From an uncultured Rickettsiales bacterium (GTDB taxonomy: Bacteria; Pseudomonadota; Alphaproteobacteria; Rs-D84), in assembly GCA_900549365.1 (NCBI GenBank), contig UROD01000009.1, positions 1 through 22,176 on the forward strand: a stretch of 22,176 bases of DNA, written 5' to 3'. Of this stretch, positions 14,457 to 20,986 are shown piece after piece. The translations under genes were made by a program, and so were the position numbers. The notes below the pieces were generated by a model. That model saw only the letters and a program-made list of their open reading frames with translations, did no database searches and had not been told where the DNA came from. Position 1 is the first letter of the stretch. Each line of letters opens with the position of its first letter.

Positions 14457-15392
14457 TTACTTTCCAATAGAATCGTAATTTTTACGGATAATCTTGGCGC
14501 ACTTGCGCAATGCCGCAGATTCCGATGCTGACATTTTCGGCATAATTGGGGCGGACGCGCCATCGGCCCCGACCACGCGCGGCAAAGACATTGCAACCAT
14601 ATTTGCGCCCACACCGTTTACACAACTGACGGTCAAGATACGATGTTCGTTGTTGATAATACAGCGCAACAAATCCGCCGCCGCCGCACCAATGCCGTCC
14701 CATGTTGCGCCGCGGCCCTGAATGATTTCATATGCAGCATTACGCACGCGATGTTCAATCGTTGCACGCGTTGTTGCCGGCAATGGCGTTTTCATCTGGC
14801 GACAGAAATCGTCCAGCGCAACCGCACCAATGGTGGCAGATGTCCAATTTACCACACTGGAATCGCCATGTTCGCCCAGAACGTACGCATTGATGGACTG
14901 GGTCGATACCGACAGTTGCCGCGACAAAATCGTGCGCAGGCGCGCCGAATCCAGCATAGTTCCCGTGCCAATCACGCGGGACGCCGGCAAGCGTGACAAT
15001 TTCTGGGCCAACATAACCATCACGTCCAACGGGTTTGTCACAACGATAATGCGAACGTGCTTTGGGTCAACATTTGCCATAACGCGCGGTACAATGTCAG
15101 AAATTACCGCAACGTTTTTGTTCAATAAATCTGTGCGCGTTTCCCCAGGTTTCTGGTTTGCGCCCGCAGAAATAATCACTATGTCAGACCCACGAATGCC
15201 GCGATAGTTGCTGACCGCGGAAATTTTAACGTCAAAACCAAAACTGGCGGCGTGTCCCAAATCTTCGGCGGCGGCGCGTGCGCGAATTGCGTCACGGTCA
15301 AACAAAACTATTTCATGTACGAACCCAGTATTTTTAACCGCGGTGGCAACCGCTGAGCCAACCGTACCAATACCAATAATTGCAATTTTCAT
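14457..15392 (-). CDS. ldh: L-lactate dehydrogenase
   Basis: 311 residues; NAD-dependent reduction of pyruvate to L-lactate in the cytoplasm. Seen: Rossmann GIGTVGSAVA at 7-16, Asp32 ending strand 2 (NAD preference), GANQKPGETR at 77-86 with Gln80 at the substrate-specificity position (Gln in lactate, Arg in malate dehydrogenases) and Arg86, VTNPLDV at 118-124, Asp148 and Arg151 in LDSARLR, and the proton relay His175 in GEHGDSS. All catalytic residues are present and the length is typical. GAGAGAGGA lies ahead of the ATG. It is transcribed alone from its own promoter to its own terminator. In a reduced alphaproteobacterium this suggests lactate fermentation to recycle NADH. Confidence 0.9.
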   Translation of the reverse strand: MKIAIIGIGTVGSAVATAVKNTGFVHEIVLFDRDAIRARAAAEDLGHAASFGFDVKISAVSNYRGIRGSDIVIISAGANQKPGETRTDLLNKNVAVISDIVPRVMANVDPKHVRIIVVTNPLDVMVMLAQKLSRLPASRVIGTGTMLDSARLRTILSRQLSVSTQSINAYVLGEHGDSSVVNWTSATIGAVALDDFCRQMKTPLPATTRATIEHRVRNAAYEIIQGRGATWDGIGAAAADLLRCIINNEHRILTVSCVNGVGANMVAMSLPRVVGADGASAPIMPKMSASESAALRKCAKIIRKNYDSIGK

Positions 15393-15424
15393 GTGATTCC
15401 TCTCTCTGTTTTTTTGTCGATCTG

Positions 15425-15453
15425 ATTATATCAAATTTTTACCCCACCGTCCA
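15425..15453 (-). promoter_or_regulatory. ldh promoter
   Basis: TATAAT (15425-15430) preceded by TGA (an extended -10), with TGGACG (15448-15453) 17 bp upstream on the minus strand. Confidence 0.55.
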
Positions 15454-15466
15454 GAATATGCGGTCA

Positions 15467-15496
15467 GAAAAAAATCCGCCGGTGGCGGACTTTTTT
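15467..15496. terminator. Bidirectional terminator after the Cys/His-rich membrane protein
   Basis: TCCGCC/GGCGGA stem flanked by an A run on one side and a T run on the other; on the minus strand it directly follows the stop codon at 15495. Confidence 0.75.
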
Positions 15497-15830
15497 AACT
15501 ATGGGCGACCAAGTGTAATATCACACTGACTATAAACAATACCGTGATTACGCCCAGAATGACTTTCTGGCGGTGATGCGATGCGCCGGAATCATCGTGG
15601 CAATGGTCGCAATCACAATGACAATCGCGCACCACCAGCACCCACGACAGCCCCAGCATCAATGCCGAAAATACAAACAGCCATGGCTCTATCCACGCGG
15701 GCAATATTGACGTATGCGCAAATTCTGGCGCAAACAGCGACACCACCGATAATACAATCGGCAACACACAACAAAACAAGTGCGGTGCCAGCGATGCGAT
15801 AATTCCAATCTTGACGGCTTTGTTTTTCAT
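15495..15830 (-). CDS. Small membrane protein with Cys/His-rich loop, possible metal transport
   Basis: 111 residues with three hydrophobic segments (about 6-33, 45-66 and 88-108). The first contains PHLFCCVLP, a Cys-Cys pair next to a proline in the membrane. The loop between the second and third is DCHCDCDHCHDD followed by two more His, a dense potential metal-binding site. This resembles small MerC/MerT-like mercuric or heavy-metal membrane proteins in style, but no family signature is certain. AAAGGG lies upstream of the ATG. It has its own terminator and stands upstream of ldh, which has a separate promoter. Confidence 0.72.
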   Translation of the reverse strand: MKNKAVKIGIIASLAPHLFCCVLPIVLSVVSLFAPEFAHTSILPAWIEPWLFVFSALMLGLSWVLVVRDCHCDCDHCHDDSGASHHRQKVILGVITVLFIVSVILHLVAHS

Positions 15831-15908
15831 TTATTGTTTTCCCTTTTTGGGAATCAGTTTATAACTTTTTTACGCGTTTGCAATATATTACCCAGAAAAT
15901 TACTGACG

Positions 15909-15984
15909 TGGCGTTCCCATCAGGACTCGAACCTGAATCTAATTCTTAGGAGGAATTTGTTCTATCCTGTTGAACTATGGGAAC
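15909..15984 (-). tRNA. tRNA-Arg (anticodon CCU)
   Basis: Acceptor GTTCCCA/TGGGAAC, D arm TAGTTCAACAGGATAGAACA, anticodon stem AATTC/GAATT with loop CTCCTAA (anticodon CCT), T arm with GGTTCGAGTCC, discriminator G and encoded CCA. It reads AGG codons. Confidence 0.95.
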
Positions 15985-15993
15985 ACGGGATTT

Positions 15994-16022
15994 ATTTTAT
16001 TCCTTGGATTTTAATATTGCAA
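15994..16022 (-). promoter_or_regulatory. tRNA-Arg promoter
   Basis: TTGCAA (16017-16022), 17-bp spacer, TAAAAT (15994-15999) on the minus strand, ending ten bases before the tRNA. Its -35 is the same palindromic hexamer used by the ihfA promoter. Confidence 0.55.
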
Positions 16023-16045
16023 GTTGTAATCGCCGATTGTATAAT
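16017..16045 (+). promoter_or_regulatory. ihfA promoter
   Basis: TTGCAA (16017-16022), 17-bp spacer, perfect TATAAT (16040-16045). The predicted start is near 16052, giving a leader of about 28 bases with AAGGGAAGGG as the ribosome-binding site. Confidence 0.7.
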
Positions 16046-16079
16046 GTCCCAGAAATGAACCAAGGGAAGGGTATTAAAA

Positions 16080-16370
16080 ATGGCAACAGTAACACGAAGT
16101 GATTTTGCAGCACGCCTGCGCGAGAAGTTTGGTTTGACCACCGCAGATGCGTACAAAATGGTGGACATCGTCTTTGACGAAATCCGTGATTCATTGGTCA
16201 ATGGCGAAGAAGTAAAGTTCGCAGGGTTCGGCAGTTTCAAGATTCTGACCAAGGCCCAGCGTATGGGTCGCAACCCAAAGACGGGCGAAGCCGCGGTTAT
16301 TTCCGCACGTCGCGTGGCATCGTTCCGCCCCAGCAATGAATTTAGACAACGCGTTGCAAAACACGAATAA
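16080..16370 (+). CDS. ihfA: Integration host factor subunit alpha
   Basis: 96 residues of the HU/IHF family, a DNA-bending nucleoid protein that works as a heterodimer with IHF-beta. Seen: TVTRSDFAARL at 3-13, VKFAGFGSFKI at 45-55, the beta-arm with RMGRNPKTGE at 61-70 (the intercalating Pro66 in RNPKTGE), and ISARRVASFRPSNEFRQRV at 74-92. TRSD at the start and the RRV-FRPSN ending favour IHF-alpha over HU or IHF-beta. Length is typical. It has its own promoter and a strong terminator and is divergent from tRNA-Arg. Confidence 0.88.
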   Translation: MATVTRSDFAARLREKFGLTTADAYKMVDIVFDEIRDSLVNGEEVKFAGFGSFKILTKAQRMGRNPKTGEAAVISARRVASFRPSNEFRQRVAKHE

Positions 16371-16395
16371 AAAACGCCCCGTTGGGGCGTTTTTT
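16371..16395 (+). terminator. ihfA terminator
   Basis: ACGCCCC/GGGGCGT stem with GTT loop (16374-16390) and five T, right after the stop codon. Confidence 0.85.
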
Positions 16396-16396
16396 C

Positions 16397-16414
16397 AGAG
16401 CATAGATAATAGAT
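16397..16414. repeat. 7-bp repeat family, left inverted copy
   Basis: AGAGCATAGATAATAGAT, exactly inverted at 16556-16573. It is the same end sequence as the arm at 3321-3338. Between the two copies lie a short GCGCC/GGCGC hairpin, a REP-like palindrome and the expanded array, but no gene. Confidence 0.85.
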
Positions 16415-16447
16415 TTTGTGCGCCATCGGCGCGGCTTTATTTACTGG

Positions 16448-16469
16448 ATTGCCACGCTGCGCTCGCAAT
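16448..16469. repeat. REP-like imperfect palindrome
   Basis: ATTGCCACGC..GCTCGCAAT type sequence, imperfectly palindromic with ATTGC/GCAAT ends. Similar dispersed extragenic palindromes (GGATTGC...GCAATGAC) are common in proteobacterial genomes. Only one copy is in the window, so family membership is by resemblance. Confidence 0.5.
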
Positions 16470-16513
16470 GACAAGGATGCTAGAATATCTGGAATAACAA
16501 GTTGCTGGGACTC

Positions 16514-16573
16514 ATCTATTATCTATTATCTATTATCTATTATCTATTATCTATTATCTATTATCTATGCTCT
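16514..16573. repeat. Heptanucleotide tandem array (ATCTATT)n
   Basis: Seven perfect ATCTATT copies (16514-16562) followed by ATCTATG and CTCT, in the gap between the convergent ihfA and proS genes. It is the longest array of this repeat in the window, and its right end forms an 18-bp inverted match with 16397-16414. Confidence 0.95.
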
Positions 16574-16574
16574 A

Positions 16575-16605
16575 ATAACAAACGGGGCGATGCCCCGTTT
16601 GTTAT
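16575..16605 (-). terminator. proS operon terminator
   Basis: A 14-bp perfect stem ATAACAAACGGGGC/GCCCCGTTTGTTAT with a GAT loop. It includes the stop codon of proS. On the minus strand the tail is only moderately T-rich (TTTGTTATT). Confidence 0.65.
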
Positions 16606-17879
16606 TTTGATAATTGCTTTATTGCATTTTGCGTGTCGACAACAACCGTGTCCAGCGCAAATGACGTTGGCATACCCGATGTATCCATATCGTTGACACG
16701 ATATTTAACCTCTGCCACACCATTGGCCAAATTCTTGGTTGAAATAATCAAGCGAACTGGTGCCGCAATCAGGTCTGCGTCTGCGAACTTTTCACCAGCG
16801 CGCGCATCACGTGTATCCAACAGGGTTTCGATGCCCGCTGCACGCAAATCATTATAGATTTTTTCGGCGGTCGCGTTTGTTTTCCCATCTTTGTCCGTCA
16901 AGGCAATAACCTGAACCGCGAATGGTGCGGTCGCCATATTCCAACGCGGGCCGTATTCATCCGCACTCTCTTCCAAAATGGCCGCCATGGTGCGTCCAAC
17001 GCCGATGCCATAGCACCCCATAATCGGATTTTGTTCTGTGCCGTCGTCGGCGGTATATGTCAGGTGCATTGATGCAGAATATTTTGTTCCCAACTGGAAA
17101 ATATTACCAATTTCAATACCGCGAACCTTGTGCATAGGCGCGCCACACTTTGGGCAAATCTCTTTGCCTTCTTCTATCTTTTCCTTGTTTGCACGGAAAC
17201 CACAATCGCACAGATAAATGGTATCTTCGCCCATTTCGTTTATCAGTTGAAATTCGTGTGCAATACTGCCACCCATGTCACCAGTTGATGACAACACGTC
17301 CACAACATTACGCAGGCCACAACGTGCAAACACGCGCTTGTACGCATCTAAAACGCGATAGTAATATTTTTCCAAATCCGCTTGCGATGTGTGGAAAGAA
17401 TACGCGTCTTTCATAATAAATTCACGTGTACGAATCAGGCCCGCGCGCACGCGCAATTCATCACGGAATTTTGTCTGAATCTGGTACACCATAAATGGCA
17501 ACTGGCGATATGTGGTCAGCACAGATTTAACAAAGTCCGTTACAACCTCTTCGTGTGTGGGATTCAAAACATATTCTGCGCCACCACGCCCCTTGAATTT
17601 TGCCAAAACGTCAACCGTATCATACCGGCCAGATTCACGCCACAGTTCCGCGCCACTGACCACTGGCATCAAGATTTCTTGGCCGTCAACGGCATCCATT
17701 TCGTCGCGAATGATGTTTTCAATATTACGCACAACGCGCCACCCCAGTGGGGTCAATGTATAGCCCCCTTGGAACGTCTGGTAAATATATCCCGCTTTGA
17801 CCGCCATTTTATGGCCCGCGGTTGTTGCGCCGGCGACATCGCCGTACAAGCGTTTTACACACAAATTTTCAATTTTCAT
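16602..17879 (-). CDS. proS: Proline--tRNA ligase, short alphaproteobacterial form
   Basis: 425 residues; charges tRNA-Pro with proline. Class II motifs are present: motif 1 around GWRVVRNIENIIRDEMDAV, motif 2 with FRDELRVRAGLIRTREFIMKD, motif 3 with GVGRTMAAILEE, plus the C-terminal anticodon-binding domain. Most bacterial enzymes (about 570 residues) carry an inserted Ala-tRNA editing domain between motifs 2 and 3; it is absent here, as is usual in alphaproteobacteria. At the place of the lost insert there is CDCG...CPKCG, which could bind zinc. The ATG overlaps the stop of olsA (ATGA), so proS is the last gene of the olsB-olsA-proS operon. Confidence 0.95.
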   Translation of the reverse strand: MKIENLCVKRLYGDVAGATTAGHKMAVKAGYIYQTFQGGYTLTPLGWRVVRNIENIIRDEMDAVDGQEILMPVVSGAELWRESGRYDTVDVLAKFKGRGGAEYVLNPTHEEVVTDFVKSVLTTYRQLPFMVYQIQTKFRDELRVRAGLIRTREFIMKDAYSFHTSQADLEKYYYRVLDAYKRVFARCGLRNVVDVLSSTGDMGGSIAHEFQLINEMGEDTIYLCDCGFRANKEKIEEGKEICPKCGAPMHKVRGIEIGNIFQLGTKYSASMHLTYTADDGTEQNPIMGCYGIGVGRTMAAILEESADEYGPRWNMATAPFAVQVIALTDKDGKTNATAEKIYNDLRAAGIETLLDTRDARAGEKFADADLIAAPVRLIISTKNLANGVAEVKYRVNDMDTSGMPTSFALDTVVVDTQNAIKQLSK

Positions 17880-18721
17880 TTTTCTGTCTTCTTGTCTTTT
17901 AATTCAATATACTTGGTCGCAACTGTTTCTTGCAGTTGTTCTGCGATTTGTTTGCGATTTAATCCCGCGGTTGCCAATGTCGGCATCACGGTGATTTCCA
18001 CACGAAAACCGCCAATAATCATGATATGAAACACCTGCATAAATGCGCTGCGTTCGCGCGTGGCACGCGGGCCCATATCAATCTTTTTATTATCAAAATA
18101 CGCATAGTGGTTTGCCAAATCGTCATCTGAAATCGGCGTACCATCACGAAAGCGATAATTTACCACCATAGGTTGCACCGCAACGTCAGAATTTTCAACA
18201 AAATTAAACAACGTGCTTTTGAATGGCTTTACATATGCGCCGTTTGTGGTTGTCCCCTCTGGAAACAAGAACATCGGGTAATCGACATGCTTTACGCGTT
18301 CTTGGACGGTGCGCAGGGCCTCTAGGGCATGTGATGGACGACGGTCAACAAATACAACACCGAATTTTTCAGACATCCACCCCACCAATGGCCACCGGCG
18401 CACATCCGCCTTGGCGACAAAACTGCCCCCGAATGCAACAGGAAACGTTGCGATTTCAAACAGCGACAAATGATTACATACCACCAACAATGGGCGATGC
18501 GTTGACAATGTGCCATGGGTGCGTACGCGAATGCCCGCCAGCAACAGCAATATTTTCATAAATACACGCATGTACCAAACCGATACGCGACCACGTGGCA
18601 ATAAAAATACAATCGGCACCTGAATCACGACACCAATCCAGAACGCGATAAATTTCAACGTTCCCAGTGCAATTTGGAAAATATTCGGGTGCGCGATGCG
18701 CTGTGATTTACTGCGCGACAT
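17876..18721 (-). CDS. olsA: Lyso-ornithine lipid O-acyltransferase-like PlsC-family protein
   Basis: 281 residues from the ATG at 18719-18721, which overlaps the end of olsB by 14 bp; an upstream in-frame start would lie deep in olsB. The PlsC-type fold acylates a lysolipid at the inner membrane. Seen: N-terminal membrane segments (about 15-40 and 53-65), the catalytic block NHLSLFE at 83-89, FVDRRP at 124-129, and FPEGTTTNG at 153-161. The canonical motif is H-x4-D; here it is H-x4-E (His84, Glu89). Position directly after olsB makes the second step of ornithine lipid synthesis (acylation of lyso-ornithine lipid) the best guess; a phosphatidic-acid role is the alternative. Confidence 0.85.
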   Translation of the reverse strand: MSRSKSQRIAHPNIFQIALGTLKFIAFWIGVVIQVPIVFLLPRGRVSVWYMRVFMKILLLLAGIRVRTHGTLSTHRPLLVVCNHLSLFEIATFPVAFGGSFVAKADVRRWPLVGWMSEKFGVVFVDRRPSHALEALRTVQERVKHVDYPMFLFPEGTTTNGAYVKPFKSTLFNFVENSDVAVQPMVVNYRFRDGTPISDDDLANHYAYFDNKKIDMGPRATRERSAFMQVFHIMIIGGFRVEITVMPTLATAGLNRKQIAEQLQETVATKYIELKDKKTEK

Positions 18722-19682
18722 TTTCGTCGTCCTTGGTATTATCTTTGTCATTATCTTCGATAAATTCGACGTCCGCCGCATCTTCGCGCAACAAGAATTC
18801 CACGAATGCACCGATAACTTTCAATGGCGCGGTAACCGGCAACAACATAATTTTGCCCAGCGTTTTCATTTTGCCATCTTTGACGGCGAATCCGTCCAAC
18901 GCATCTTCGCGACCCAAGAAATGTTTCTGGTACGTGCGGTCTATATCCTTGGTCTGCAACATGACAAACACATCATAAGAATTGAATGTTTTATCGATAA
19001 ACACCCCCTTGCCAAATGTAGCACCTAAACGCAGATAGCCCTTTATCAATGGCGTCATTTCGGCACGGGCATCGGCATCATCAACAAACGCGCGTGGCAA
19101 AATACGCATCTGGGTCATTGCAGGGTCAATACTGGCGTCCAATTTTTCGGTCAGAACCGTTGCACGCAAATTTGATGGCGACAGGTGGTTATAGTACAAA
19201 TATGATATCGCCTGTGCGGATTTTACCGGTTTATTACCAACCCACGACGCGACACCGAACAAGACCAAAACCTTGCGTCGGAAAACGTATTCGGACAGCC
19301 CCGCCCACAACATACGCATAACCAGCGCATTTTCACGATATTCGCGTGCAACGCATGCACGAGACATTTCAGCAATGTTACCGTTGACCTTTTTAATCTT
19401 GGAAATATTATATTCGCTTTCCGTATAAAAACCGCCCATTTTTTCAGCGGCCGCACGGTCAATAATGCGATATGTACCGACAACGCGCCCATTATGAAAT
19501 ACCGCCATATAATCTGCAAAACGGTCAAAAGAATCATATTCTTCGCGCAAGGCCTGCTGCTCTTCGGTGGCGGATGCGCCCTCTTCTTCTACGAATGCGG
19601 CATAGCGTAATTGGCGAACCTGTTTGCGTTCTTCTTTGTTACGAGTCAAACGAACTTCGTAATCGCGGACCTTGATAGTCAT
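18708..19682 (-). CDS. olsB: L-ornithine N-alpha-acyltransferase (OlsB)
   Basis: 324 residues. OlsB transfers a 3-hydroxyacyl chain from acyl carrier protein to ornithine, giving lyso-ornithine lipid. The GNAT-like domain (PF13444 type) is seen as YEVRLTRNKEERKQVRQLRYAAFVEE near the start, then VVGTYRIID, then EMSRACVAREYREN, a family hallmark, and later LIKGYLRLGATFGKG. The C-terminus has a hydrophobic helix (LGKIMLLPVTAPLKVIGAFVEFLL) and an acidic tail. The ATG at 19680-19682 is preferred over one two codons upstream, because AAAAGG is then at a normal distance. It is first in the operon with olsA and proS. Confidence 0.88.
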   Translation of the reverse strand: MTIKVRDYEVRLTRNKEERKQVRQLRYAAFVEEEGASATEEQQALREEYDSFDRFADYMAVFHNGRVVGTYRIIDRAAAEKMGGFYTESEYNISKIKKVNGNIAEMSRACVAREYRENALVMRMLWAGLSEYVFRRKVLVLFGVASWVGNKPVKSAQAISYLYYNHLSPSNLRATVLTEKLDASIDPAMTQMRILPRAFVDDADARAEMTPLIKGYLRLGATFGKGVFIDKTFNSYDVFVMLQTKDIDRTYQKHFLGREDALDGFAVKDGKMKTLGKIMLLPVTAPLKVIGAFVEFLLREDAADVEFIEDNDKDNTKDDENVAQ

Positions 19683-19763
19683 AATCATCCTTTTATATCA
19701 ATCTATAACAGGAAGATTATCAAAGAACGTATATATTAGCAATTATTTTTATTTTTAACGAAT

Positions 19764-20972
19764 TTACTGGTGCAGTGCATCTGCCAATTCTGCAATCGCG
19801 ATTGCATACCAATTTGAATTATTCCATTTCTTGATACGATAGAAATTCGGGTATGTCAAATATGCGGTTATTGCCGGCATTGGCGCAACGTCCATATCAA
19901 CGGCATTCGGATCGGTTGGCGCAATTGCCGCATTCATGCGCGCATCATTGATTGCAACAGTATCTGCAACCATACCCGCCATCATATCAGTCACCGGCAA
20001 TGCGCGCCCATCGGGCAATGTTGCACCCAATGCCGCCCAATCAGATAACTGCTTTTTCGTTTTGCCGTCCAACAATGACACATCAAAATCCGCCGGCAAT
20101 GTAACGCGTCGCACGATACGTTCGTTTTCGTTCCAGCCCAATTTGTTCAAATAATTGCCCGCAGACATCATTGCGTCGCCGATGCTGCCGCTGATATCAA
20201 TTTTACCATCACCGTTACCATCGACGCCATATGCCGCCAATGTCGTTGGTATAAACTGGAAATGCCCCATTGCACCAGCCCAACTGCCACCATAATCGCT
20301 GACATTATCGCCGTTTTTATCGGCAATTTTCATCAGTGCGATTAACTGGTTTGTAAAAAATGTTTGACGACGCCCCTCGTATATCAATGTGACGAATGCA
20401 TCGCGCAGGGGGTGGTCCGCCATACGCGCACCATAGTTTGATTCCATACCCCAGAATGCCAAAATCACATGTGGCTGAATACCATAACGGGTATGCACGC
20501 GATTTAACAACGTCGGGTATTTTTGCGCCATTTTATGCCCTGATGCAATACGCGTTGGGTTGACGGTGCGTTTCAAGTATCCGTCCAATGTCAATTTGAA
20601 TTCTGACTGATTCTGGTCACGCTTTACAATATTTGGAATAAACGCTGGATTTTTCAGGGCGGCATCTATGGTCTTTTTTGAAATTTTTTCTGCTGATGCA
20701 CGCGCGCGAATTGTATCCAACACATTTTCCCATCGCGCCATATCAAACGCGCCACGTTCGGCAATAGGCGGCACATCAGGTGCAGCCACCGTTTCAACAA
20801 TAACAACAGGGGCAGCAGATACGGCCGGCACAGGTGTCGCAGACACAACTGGCGATTGTGCAGCCACGGGCGCAACAACGTTTGCCGCTGGCGCAACATC
20901 GGCGTGCGCCACAGCGACAGTGCACAACAATGCCGCACACGTAATGTATGCAAAACAAGTGTCCTTTTTCAT
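19764..20972 (-). CDS. mltB: Lytic murein transglycosylase, MltB type
   Basis: 402 residues, exported; cleaves peptidoglycan glycan strands with formation of 1,6-anhydro-muramic acid. Seen: a signal peptide (about 1-24, ending VAHA), an Ala/Pro/Val-rich linker to about residue 70, then the SLT_2-type domain with the catalytic Glu177 in FWGMESNYG, the SYGGSWAGAMGHFQFIP-like segment SDYGGSWAGAMGHFQF, and VDGNGDGKIDI, all characteristic of MltB. There is no lipobox cysteine at the signal cleavage site, so it is probably periplasmic and soluble. The ATG follows the upstream barrel gene by 14 bases with GAGGGG between, so the two are probably cotranscribed. Confidence 0.9.
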   Translation of the reverse strand: MKKDTCFAYITCAALLCTVAVAHADVAPAANVVAPVAAQSPVVSATPVPAVSAAPVVIVETVAAPDVPPIAERGAFDMARWENVLDTIRARASAEKISKKTIDAALKNPAFIPNIVKRDQNQSEFKLTLDGYLKRTVNPTRIASGHKMAQKYPTLLNRVHTRYGIQPHVILAFWGMESNYGARMADHPLRDAFVTLIYEGRRQTFFTNQLIALMKIADKNGDNVSDYGGSWAGAMGHFQFIPTTLAAYGVDGNGDGKIDISGSIGDAMMSAGNYLNKLGWNENERIVRRVTLPADFDVSLLDGKTKKQLSDWAALGATLPDGRALPVTDMMAGMVADTVAINDARMNAAIAPTDPNAVDMDVAPMPAITAYLTYPNFYRIKKWNNSNWYAIAIAELADALHQ

Positions 20973-20986
20973 CAGACAAACACCCC

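Noticed and set aside
15992..16474. 160-residue minus-strand frame
   Set aside because: It is antisense to ihfA and starts in the REP-like palindrome, whose translation (SLRAQRGNP) is a known source of false proteins.
16514..16573. CRISPR array
   Set aside because: The repeat is 7 bp with no spacers; it is a simple tandem repeat.
16416..16696. Short plus-strand frames through the heptamer array
   Set aside because: They are translations of the tandem repeat (YYLLSII) and the proS terminator, with no ribosome-binding site.
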